Source: DAITPV01 sp050692555 (GTDB lineage Bacteria; Actinomycetota; UBA4738; CALAEC01). Taken from it: DNA of 19,077 nucleotides. The notes under the pieces are model-generated. The model had not been told where the DNA came from and made no database searches. It saw nothing but the letters and a program-made list of their open reading frames with translations. The translations under genes were made by a program, and so were the position numbers. Shown one piece after another: positions 13,753-19,077 of this stretch. The DNA is taken from the NCBI GenBank assembly GCA_050692555.1, contig JBOGVS010000047.1, positions 1 to 19,077 of the forward strand, given 5' to 3'. The stretch's first letter is position 1, and each line of letters starts with the position of its first letter.

Positions 13753-14643
13753 GTGCGGCTCCGCATCGGGACGCGGGGTTCCAAGCTCGCCCTGGCCCAG
13801 GCGGGTGAGGTGGCCGGGCTCCTGGAGGAGGCCGGGCACCGGACGGAGCTGGTGTCGATCAGTACCGCGGGGGATCGGGGCGCCTCCCCGACGAGCTCGC
13901 CGGCGGGCGTCAAGGGGTTGTTCGTGGCGGAGATCACCGACGCCCTGTCCCGCGGGGATGTGGACCTGGCGGTGCACTCCGCCAAGGACCTTCCGTCCGA
14001 GGATCCCCCGGGGGTGATCGTGGCCGCCGTCCCGGAACGAGGCGTTCCCTACGACGTGCTGGTCACCGGGGGGTCGTCGCTGGCCCCCGGGGCGGTAGTG
14101 GGGACCGGCAGCCTTCGGCGAGGGGCCCAGGTGGTCCGGGCGCATCCCGGCGTTCGAGTCACGCCGATGCGCGGCAATGTGGACACGCGACTGCGGAAGC
14201 TCGACGAGGGTGAGGTCGACGCCCTGGTCCTGGCGGGTGCTGGGCTGGCCCGGCTGGGGCTGTCGCCGGAGCACGCCGCCCCCATCCCCGTCGAGGACAT
14301 GGTCCCGGCACCGGGACAGGGTGCCCTGGCCGTCCAGGCCCGTGAGGGCGATCCCGCAGCCGACGTCGCGGAGGCCCTCGACCACCCGGCGTCGCGGATC
14401 GCGTTCGAGGCCGAGCGCGAGGTGGTGGTGCTCCTCGGCGGGGGGTGCCGGTTGCCGCTCGGGGCGTACGCCGAGCGTCGGGAGGGAGCGGTGCGCCTCC
14501 TGGCGGTGGTCATCCGCCCCGACGGCTCGGACCTGTTGTGGTCCCAGGTCGAGGCGGACGGCCCCCGGGCGGCCGCGGGTGAGGCAGCGGAGGTCCTGCT
14601 GGCCGCGGGAGCCGGGAACATCCTGGAGCAGGTCCGGGAGTGA
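13753..14643 (+). CDS. hemC: Hydroxymethylbilane synthase (porphobilinogen deaminase)
   Basis: 296 residues from a GTG at 13753. It polymerises four porphobilinogens into hydroxymethylbilane. The sequence opens with RLRIGTRGSKLALAQAGEVA, then DLAVHSAKDLPSEDPPGV, VGTGSLRRGAQVVRAHPGVR, MRGNVDTRLRKLDEGEVDAL and PAPGQGALAVQAREGD. C232 in LGGGCRLPLGAYAERR is the residue expected to hold the dipyrromethane cofactor. All catalytic regions are present and the length is normal, perhaps slightly compact. The frame is open far upstream within hemA, but the GTG 5 nt after the hemA stop is the only start that matches the family N-terminus. It shares GTGA with hemD. Confidence 0.97.
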   Translation: MRLRIGTRGSKLALAQAGEVAGLLEEAGHRTELVSISTAGDRGASPTSSPAGVKGLFVAEITDALSRGDVDLAVHSAKDLPSEDPPGVIVAAVPERGVPYDVLVTGGSSLAPGAVVGTGSLRRGAQVVRAHPGVRVTPMRGNVDTRLRKLDEGEVDALVLAGAGLARLGLSPEHAAPIPVEDMVPAPGQGALAVQAREGDPAADVAEALDHPASRIAFEAEREVVVLLGGGCRLPLGAYAERREGAVRLLAVVIRPDGSDLLWSQVEADGPRAAAGEAAEVLLAAGAGNILEQVRE

Positions 14644-15398
14644 GTGGCGGTCCGCTGGATGGGAAGGTGGTCCTGGTCACCCGGCCCGCGCCCCAGGGGG
14701 CCGCGCTTGCCGAGCGTCTCCGGGACCTGGGGGCAGAGGCCATCGAGGCGCCGGCGATCGTCATCCAGGGGCCGAAACCGGGTGGGGCCCTCGATGAGGC
14801 GGTCCGGGACGCTGCCGGAGGGGCCTACGAGTGGGTGATCTTCACCAGCGCGGTGGGGGTGGTGTCGTGGTTCGAGCGGGCCGATGCCACGTACCAGGGG
14901 CCTCCCCGCGGCCGGTCGGCGGCGGTGGGGGACGCCACCGCAGATGCCCTTCGGTTCCGGGGCGTGGAACCGGATCTCGTGCCGAACGCCTTCACTACGG
15001 CGGCCCTGGGCGAGGCATTTCCCGCCGGCACCGGACGGGTGCTCCTGGCTCGGGCGGACCTGGCCACCGAGGTGCTGGAGCAGGCCCTCCGGGCCAAGGG
15101 GTGGACCCCGACTCGCGTGGACGCGTACCGGACCGGCACCGCGGAAGCGCTCCCGGAAGCTGCCCGTACGGCGCTGGATCGCGGAATGGTCGACGCGGTC
15201 ACGTTCACCTCGCCCTCCACGATCGCTGGCTTCGTAGATCTAGCCGGCGTTCCGGATGGGGTGGTGGCGGTGGCCATCGGGCCGGTCACCGGGGAGGCTG
15301 CCCGGCGGGCCGGCTTCCGGGTTGCCGAGGAGGCGGATCCGCACACCGAAGACGGGCTCGTCGACGCCGTCCTCCGAGCTCTAACCCGATCCGTTTGA
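14640..15398 (+). CDS. hemD: Uroporphyrinogen-III synthase
   Basis: 252 residues from a GTG coupled to the hemC stop by a GTGA overlap. It closes hydroxymethylbilane to uroporphyrinogen III with inversion of ring D. The family is poorly conserved, but the pattern fits: VVLVTRPAPQGAALAERLRD, EAPAIVIQGP, EWVIFTSAVGVVSWF, AVGDATADALRFRG, VLLARADLATEVLEQALRAK, VDAYRTG, DAVTFTSPSTIAGFVDL, and VAIGPVTGEAARRAGF. It is two repeated alpha/beta domains, without the methyltransferase (CobA) fusion seen in some bacteria. Position directly after hemC supports the call. The stop overlaps a TTGACA that may be the -35 of the following lipoprotein gene. Confidence 0.93.
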   Translation: MSGGPLDGKVVLVTRPAPQGAALAERLRDLGAEAIEAPAIVIQGPKPGGALDEAVRDAAGGAYEWVIFTSAVGVVSWFERADATYQGPPRGRSAAVGDATADALRFRGVEPDLVPNAFTTAALGEAFPAGTGRVLLARADLATEVLEQALRAKGWTPTRVDAYRTGTAEALPEAARTALDRGMVDAVTFTSPSTIAGFVDLAGVPDGVVAVAIGPVTGEAARRAGFRVAEEADPHTEDGLVDAVLRALTRSV

Positions 15399-15423
15399 CA
15401 GCACAGACCCGCTCGATCACGCT
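15395..15423 (+). promoter_or_regulatory. Putative promoter of the small lipoprotein gene
   Basis: A perfect -35 TTGACA at 15395-15400 overlaps the hemD stop. After 17 nt comes CACGCT (15418-15423), which keeps only the A2 and T6 of a -10. A strong Shine-Dalgarno sequence, GGAGGGAGG at 15435-15443, lies 4 nt before the ATG at 15448, so this transcript would have a leader. Confidence 0.4.
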
Positions 15424-15447
15424 CCGCGGAACACGGAGGGAGGTCCG

Positions 15448-15825
15448 ATGTTCGCACGGATCGCGTTGCTCGCTGCCCTGCTGATCGGGGGAACTGCCTG
15501 CTTCGGAGGGGACTTCAACCCGCTGGAGGAGGACCCGGAGGAAGCGGGGATCACCATCGAGGTCACCGCCTGCGAGCACGATCCCGACATCGGCAACATC
15601 ACCGCGACATTCGAGCTGACCAGCGAACAGGAGTACAGCACGGTCCTGGTCAACGGCGAGGCCACCGACGAGTCGGGCGTGGTGATCGCCACCAGCTCCA
15701 CCAGCGTGATCAACGTCCAGCCGGGGAGGACCTACCGGGAGTCCATGGTGCTCTCGACGCCGGCCACCCCGCCCGAGGGAGGGGTCACCTGCGACGTGAG
15801 CCTGGACTTCGCCAACCCGCTGTAA
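15448..15825 (+). CDS. Putative small lipoprotein, unidentified
   Basis: 125 residues from an ATG with a strong ribosome-binding site. A short signal (MFARIALLAALLIGGTACFG) ends at C18, which looks like a lipidation site although the -3 residue is Gly rather than Leu, so the lipobox is imperfect. After an acidic linker (FNPLEEDPEEAG) comes a single beta-rich domain: ITIEVTACEHDPDIGNITAT, then LVNGEATDESGVVIAT, INVQPGRTYRES and GVTCDVSLDF. This resembles FxLYD/DUF4352-type Ig-like domains in layout, with two cysteines placed to form a disulfide between the first and last strands. I do not recognise a specific family. It sits between hemD and hemB with a promoter-like sequence of its own; a link to heme synthesis is not shown. 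Confidence 0.75.
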   Translation: MFARIALLAALLIGGTACFGGDFNPLEEDPEEAGITIEVTACEHDPDIGNITATFELTSEQEYSTVLVNGEATDESGVVIATSSTSVINVQPGRTYRESMVLSTPATPPEGGVTCDVSLDFANPL

Positions 15826-15851
15826 CGGCCGAAGCCCGCGCGTCGGGCGTG

Positions 15852-15857
15852 TACCAT
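15852..15857 (+). promoter_or_regulatory. Putative -10 element for hemB
   Basis: TACCAT followed by 7 nt and an ATG at 15865. The spacing fits a leaderless mRNA and favours this ATG over the in-frame GTG at 15859, which would lie upstream of the transcription start. No -35 is visible, and a 5-bp hairpin (15834-15848) lies just upstream. Confidence 0.5.
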
Positions 15858-15864
15858 CGTGTCG

Positions 15865-16842
15865 ATGGCGTTCCCCGCGCACCGTCCGCGCCGCCTGCGC
15901 AGGTCCGAGGCCATCCGCACGCTGGTGCGGGAGACCGACCTGGGCCCGCGCAACCTGGTGGCCCCGCTGTTCGTGAAGGAGGGCATCGCCGAGCCCGCGC
16001 CGATCGCCTCGATGCCCGGCCACCATCAGCACACCCTGGAGACCCTGGCCAAGGAGGCCCGGGAGATCCGTTCCCGAGGCGTTCTCGGGTTCGTCCTGTT
16101 TGGCATCCCCGCCCGGAAGGATCCCGAGGGGAGCGACGCGGGAGCGGAAGAGGGGATCGCCCAGCAGGGCCTCCGGGTGCTGCGAGCGGAGCTGGGTGAC
16201 GACGCCGTGCTGATCGCCGACCTGTGCCTGTGCGAGTACACCGACCACGGACATTGCGGAGTGCTCACCGAGGGCCATGAGGTCGACAACGACCGGACCC
16301 TCGACCGGTACCGGCAGATCGCCGTGAGCCAGGCCGCGGCCGGCGCCGACATGGTGGCGCCCTCCGGGATGATGGACGGCCAGGTCGCCGCGATCCGCGA
16401 GGCCCTGGACGACAAGGGGTCCGCGGGGACGGGCATCCTGGCCTACGCGGCCAAGTTCGCCTCGTCGTTCTACGGACCGTTCCGGGAGGCCGCCGAGGGC
16501 GCCCCGAAGTTCGGCGACCGCACCGCGTACCAGATGGATGCGGCCAACGCGGACGAGGCCGTGCGGGAGGTGCGGCAGGACATCGAGGAGGGCGCGGACA
16601 TCGTGATGATGAAACCGGCGCTCCCGTACCTCGACCTGATCCGCAGGGCCAAGGACGAGACGCGGTTCCCCTTGGCCGCGTACAACGTGTCCGGCGAGTA
16701 CGCCATGGTCAAGGCCTCGGCGGAGCGAGGATGGATCGACGGTCCCCGGGCCACCGTGGAGGTTCTGACGGCGATCCGTCGAGCCGGCGCCGACCTGATC
16801 CTCACGTACCACGCCAAGGAAGCGGCGGAGTGGCTGGCCTGA
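15865..16842 (+). CDS. hemB: Delta-aminolevulinic acid dehydratase (porphobilinogen synthase)
   Basis: 325 residues from the ATG at 15865. It condenses two aminolevulinates to porphobilinogen. The N-terminal PRRLRRSEAIRTLVRETDLG and LVAPLFVKEG are typical. The metal site is of the zinc type: C121, C123 and C131 in LCLCEYTDHGHCG, rather than the Asp-rich magnesium type. The catalytic lysines are K197 (AYAAKFASSFYGPFREA) and K250 (IVMMKPALPYLD). The C-terminal region LAAYNVSGEYAMVKASAERG and LTYHAKEAAEWL completes a normal-length enzyme. It is downstream of the lipoprotein gene and has its own -10. It converges with the DUF1003 gene, 19 bp apart. Confidence 0.97.
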   Translation: MAFPAHRPRRLRRSEAIRTLVRETDLGPRNLVAPLFVKEGIAEPAPIASMPGHHQHTLETLAKEAREIRSRGVLGFVLFGIPARKDPEGSDAGAEEGIAQQGLRVLRAELGDDAVLIADLCLCEYTDHGHCGVLTEGHEVDNDRTLDRYRQIAVSQAAAGADMVAPSGMMDGQVAAIREALDDKGSAGTGILAYAAKFASSFYGPFREAAEGAPKFGDRTAYQMDAANADEAVREVRQDIEEGADIVMMKPALPYLDLIRRAKDETRFPLAAYNVSGEYAMVKASAERGWIDGPRATVEVLTAIRRAGADLILTYHAKEAAEWLA

Positions 16843-16847
16843 CCGGT

Positions 16848-16882
16848 CCAGCCGGGTAACGTTACCGACCCAGCCGGGTAAC
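16848..16882. repeat. 13-bp direct repeat enclosing a 12-bp palindrome
   Basis: CCAGCCGGGTAAC occurs at 16848-16860 and again at 16870-16882, a 22-bp period. The junction holds the perfect palindrome GGTAACGTTACC (16855-16866). It spans the convergent ends of hemB and the DUF1003 gene and includes the DUF1003 stop codon. It may be a local tandem duplication; without a T tract it is not a clear terminator. Confidence 0.6.
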
Positions 16883-17293
16883 CAGTTCCTTCAGGTCATC
16901 CTGGGTCTGTTCCAGCCGCTTCAAGCGCTCCAGCGCCTCCTGGTTCACGTGGTAGTCGTGCTCCGCCTCGTCCCGGTCCTTCGCTGCCTGACGGTTCTGG
17001 CTCATCATCACCACCGGCCCGGTGTACGCGGCCTGGAACGACAGGACAAGGTTGAGGAGGATGAAGGGGTACGGGTCGAACGGTTTTCCACTGATCCAGT
17101 TCCCGATGATCACTCCGTTGAGCACGATCCACGACAGAAGGAGCGCGGACTGGATGATGATGAACGGCCACGAGCCGATGCCGCCGGTCACCGCGTCGGC
17201 CACTCGCTCACCCGGGGTACGCTGGTCGATGTGCCGGACGTTGACCGGGGACCGGTGGGGCTTCCGGGCGTCCGTGGGGAACCGCAAGCGCAT
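16862..17293 (-). CDS. DUF1003 family membrane protein
   Basis: 143 residues from an ATG at 17293. Short soluble N-terminus (RHIDQRTPGERVADAVTGGI), then two membrane helices around SWPFIIIQSALLLSWIVLNG and FILLNLVLSFQAAYTGPVVM, with the conserved intervening FDPYPF and the MMSQNRQAAKDRDEAEHDYH sequence typical of DUF1003. The C-terminal 45 residues (EALERLKRLEQTQDDLKELV) look like a short coiled coil. Function is not established for the family. The frame is open upstream, but a strong ribosome-binding site fixes this start. It is convergent with hemB and divergent from hemL, so it interrupts the heme cluster on the other strand. Confidence 0.93.
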   Translation of the reverse strand: MRLRFPTDARKPHRSPVNVRHIDQRTPGERVADAVTGGIGSWPFIIIQSALLLSWIVLNGVIIGNWISGKPFDPYPFILLNLVLSFQAAYTGPVVMMSQNRQAAKDRDEAEHDYHVNQEALERLKRLEQTQDDLKELVTRLGR

Positions 17294-17298
17294 GCGAA

Positions 17299-17306
17299 CC
17301 TCCTCC
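17299..17306 (-). promoter_or_regulatory. Shine-Dalgarno sequence that fixes the DUF1003 start
   Basis: The minus strand reads GGAGGAGG followed by TTCGC and the ATG at 17293. This is a near-perfect site at good spacing and rules out the longer upstream extension. Confidence 0.7.
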
Positions 17307-17331
17307 GTCGACGTGAGGCGAGGATAGCTGG

Positions 17332-18603
17332 ATGAGCCGTTCCGACGATCTGCTCCGCCGGGCCTCCGAGGTGATCCCCGGCGGCGTGAACTCCCCGGTC
17401 CGGGCGTTTGGCGCCGTGGGCGGGAGCCCGGTATTCGCCGTCCGCGGTGAGGGGGCGTGGGTCGAGGACGCGGACGGCCACCGGTACGTCGACTACGTCC
17501 AGTCATGGGGCGCGCTGCTATTCGGCCACGCCCGCCGGGAGATCGTGGAGGCCGCCACCGACGTGGCTCGAAAGGGAACCTCGTTCGGGATGCCCACCGA
17601 AGGAGAGGTGGCCCTAGCGGAGGCCGTGGTCAAGGCGGTGCCCTCGGTCGAGATGGTCCGGCTGGTGTCCTCGGGCACCGAGGCGGCCATGAGTGCCATC
17701 CGGCTGGCCCGAGGGGTGACCGGCCGCCCCCGGATCGTGAAGTTCGCCGGCTGCTACCACGGTCACGCGGATCCCCTGCTCGCGGAGGCGGGCTCCGGGG
17801 TGGCCACGTTCGGGCTCCCCGGCACCCCCGGAGTCACCGAGGGTGCCGCGGCCGACACCATCGTTCTCCCGTTCAACGATCTGGAGGCCGTGCGGGCGGC
17901 GTTCACCGAGGAGGGGGAGCGGATCGCCTGCGTGATCGTGGAGCCCGTGGCCGCCAACATGGGCGTGGTGCCGCCCGCGCCCGGCTTCCTCGAGGGGCTG
18001 CGGGACCTCACCGCGGAGCACGGCGCCCTGCTTGTCTTCGACGAGGTGATCACCGGCTTCCGGTTGGCCCGAGGTGGAGCCCAGGAGCGTTTCGCGGTGT
18101 CGCCCGACCTGACGATCCTCGGCAAGGTGATGGGCGGCGGGTTTCCGTGTGCCGCGTTCGGCGGCCGCCCCGAGATCATGGAGCACCTGGCTCCGGTGGG
18201 CCCCGTCTATCAGGCCGGGACGCTGTCGGGGAATCCCGTGGCCGTGGCCGCCGGGCTGGCCGCACTGGACCTGGTTGAGCGCCTCGACCCGTATCCCGCC
18301 CTGAACGAAGCCGCCGACCGGCTGACGACAGGGATCTCGGACGCGCTATCCGAAGCCGGGATCCCGCACACCATCAATCGCGTCGACTCGCTGTTCTCGG
18401 TGTTCTTCAGCGAGGGTCCGGTCACCGACTACGACTCGGCCCGAGCCGCCGACCACGACGCGTACGCCCGGTTCTTCCACGCCATGCTCGAGCGAGGCAT
18501 GTATCTTCCACCTTCCGGTTACGAAGCGTGGTTCTTGTCGACCGCTCATCACGGCAGGGATCTGGATCAGACGATCGATGCGATGGCCGACGCAGGCCAG
18601 TAG
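17332..18603 (+). CDS. hemL: Glutamate-1-semialdehyde 2,1-aminomutase
   Basis: 423 residues from an ATG with GAGGCGAGG 8 nt upstream. It is a PLP-dependent aminomutase that turns glutamate-1-semialdehyde, the HemA product, into 5-aminolevulinate. Marks: PGGVNSPVRAFGAVGGSPVF, YVDYVQSWGALLFGHARREI, VRLVSSGTEAAMSAIRLARG, KFAGCYHGHADPLL, VIVEPVAANMGVVPPAPGFL, the PLP Asp in LVFDEVITGFRLARGGAQ, and K265 in ILGKVMGGGFPCAAFGG. The C-terminal MYLPPSGYEAWFLSTAHHGR is also typical. The enzyme is full length. It begins 38 bp from the divergent DUF1003 start and ends the heme cluster in this window; hemE and later genes are not seen. Confidence 0.97.
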   Translation: MSRSDDLLRRASEVIPGGVNSPVRAFGAVGGSPVFAVRGEGAWVEDADGHRYVDYVQSWGALLFGHARREIVEAATDVARKGTSFGMPTEGEVALAEAVVKAVPSVEMVRLVSSGTEAAMSAIRLARGVTGRPRIVKFAGCYHGHADPLLAEAGSGVATFGLPGTPGVTEGAAADTIVLPFNDLEAVRAAFTEEGERIACVIVEPVAANMGVVPPAPGFLEGLRDLTAEHGALLVFDEVITGFRLARGGAQERFAVSPDLTILGKVMGGGFPCAAFGGRPEIMEHLAPVGPVYQAGTLSGNPVAVAAGLAALDLVERLDPYPALNEAADRLTTGISDALSEAGIPHTINRVDSLFSVFFSEGPVTDYDSARAADHDAYARFFHAMLERGMYLPPSGYEAWFLSTAHHGRDLDQTIDAMADAGQ

Positions 18604-18747
18604 GGTACGGCGGATGACTAGCCCTTTCTGACTAGCGGCAAATCCCCCGAGTGACCTATTGAACGCCGCCGCGGCCGCGGTCGATGATCGTCCCCGCCGC
18701 ATCCGTATCCAACAGAGCCGGGGCTCAGCAGGAGAAGGAGTCCCACC
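18604..18747 (+). other. Intergenic region between hemL and the NHL-repeat gene
   Basis: 144 bp with no credible gene. It holds a direct repeat TGACTAGC (18615-18622 and 18629-18636), the palindrome CCGCGGCCGCGG (18669-18680), a possible promoter TTGAAC (18659-18664) with GATGAT (18683-18688) at 18-nt spacing, and a purine-rich Shine-Dalgarno sequence before the ATG at 18748. I see no recognisable riboswitch and no clear terminator for hemL. Confidence 0.5.
18659..18688 (+). promoter_or_regulatory. Possible promoter of the NHL-repeat gene
   Basis: TTGAAC, 18-nt spacer, GATGAT. The palindrome CCGCGGCCGCGG fills the spacer and could be an operator or a chance GC-rich element. The leader to the ATG would be about 53 nt and contains GGAGAAGGAG just before the start. 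Confidence 0.3.
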
Positions 18748-19077
18748 ATGCGCCCGATCCGGGCTGCCCTCACCACCGTCCTCACCCTTGCCATCGCCGT
18801 GTTCGGGTTGCCGGGTCTATCCGGCGATGTCCAGATAAGTGTGGCGCAAGCGGATCCACCGCCAAATCCGCTGAGCATCACCACCCTGGCCGGCAGCGGG
18901 GCCAACCAGACGGTGGACGGAACCGGAGACCAGGCCAGCTTCACAAGCAAGGGGGGGCGCTGTGGTGGTGGGCGGGTACGCCTACGTTGGCACCGAAGGG
19001 TCGATCCGCAAGGTCAGTTTGTCCACCGGTCAAGTCACGACGGTGGCCGGCCATCCCACCGAGACGGGGTGCGTGGA
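18748..19077 (+). CDS. Secreted NHL-repeat/beta-propeller protein, partial, apparent frameshift
   Basis: The ATG at 18748 follows GGAGAAGGAG. A signal peptide (IRAALTTVLTLAIAVFGLPG) precedes a mature region starting near QADPPPNPLS. Then comes an NHL-type blade, ITTLAGSGANQTVDGTGDQA. At the G7 run 18951-18957 the frame goes wrong. Removing one G gives KGGAVVVGGYAYVGTEGSIR, then KVSLSTGQVTTVAGHPTETG, a clean continuation into the next blade, so the protein must be read in two frames as the sequence stands. The gene runs off the right edge. Such proteins are common, often large and exported in actinobacteria and usually bind ligands or surfaces; no function can be given. The shift is either a homopolymer error or a true length-variable tract. 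Confidence 0.75.
   Translation, partial: MRPIRAALTTVLTLAIAVFGLPGLSGDVQISVAQADPPPNPLSITTLAGSGANQTVDGTGDQASFTSKGGRCGGGRVRLRWHRRVDPQGQFVHRSSHDGGRPSHRDGVRG

Noticed and set aside
12757..14385. Long open frame on the minus strand opposite hemA and hemC
   Set aside because: It is antisense to two clearly conserved enzymes, and its translation is low-complexity Arg/Gly/Pro/Ala as expected from the shadow frame of GC-rich coding sequence.
15834..15848. Rho-independent terminator before hemB
   Set aside because: The hairpin has only a 5-bp stem and no T tract follows.
1..19077. Defence system, phage, transposon, CRISPR array or tRNA
   Set aside because: No transposase, integrase, nuclease, spacer-repeat pattern or tRNA-like sequence was found; composition is uniform and the genes are mostly housekeeping or envelope-related.

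Overview
This window reads as a high-GC, gene-dense chromosomal segment of an actinobacterium (phylum Actinomycetota), probably an uncultured lineage. The grounds are: a SigK/RskA-type ECF sigma/anti-sigma pair; a MoxR-DUF58-SpoIIM-RDD cluster in the gene order and orientation I remember from the mycobacterial moxR2 locus; a Rex-hemA-hemC-hemD-hemB-hemL heme locus; frequent GTG starts; and many starts placed 6-7 nt after a TANNNT-like -10, the usual actinobacterial leaderless layout. I cannot name a genus. No RNA gene, insertion sequence, CRISPR array or phage gene is visible.

Layout. (1) 1-2606, minus strand: an ECF sigma factor translationally coupled to its zinc-type anti-sigma factor, then a YibE/F membrane protein and the first codons of another possible gene running off the left edge. 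(2) 2670-5618, plus strand: a soluble serine/threonine kinase with three C-terminal copies of a ~57-residue module (DYRG...YAIWDL...W..AW), followed by a polytopic membrane protein that starts with a fourth copy. The fourth copy keeps the spacing and reading frame of the first three, so one tandem array seems to be cut by a single TGA. I do not recognise this module as a named domain; it is the most novel item here. (3) 5611-11468: DUF4129, DUF4350, MoxR ATPase and DUF58 genes packed head to tail (DUF58 is frameshifted as given), a convergently overlapping SpoIIM-family gene, and a divergent RDD gene only 17 bp away. (4) 11465-12480: glutaredoxin-like protein and the redox repressor Rex. (5) 12485-18603: hemA, hemC, hemD, a small putative lipoprotein, hemB, a reverse-strand DUF1003 gene and hemL. 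Together HemA, HemL, HemB, HemC and HemD cover glutamyl-tRNA to uroporphyrinogen III. (6) 18604-19077: a 144-bp intergenic region, then the start of a secreted NHL/beta-propeller protein with a frameshift in a G7 tract.

How the parts may work together. The left half looks like an envelope sensing and assembly region: sigma/anti-sigma control, a kinase, and a MoxR/DUF58 chaperone-like module with membrane partners. The right half couples a NADH/NAD+ sensor (Rex) to tetrapyrrole synthesis, as is known for the rex-hemACD operon of Streptomyces. Two apparent frameshifts in otherwise intact genes make small indel errors in the assembly a live possibility.
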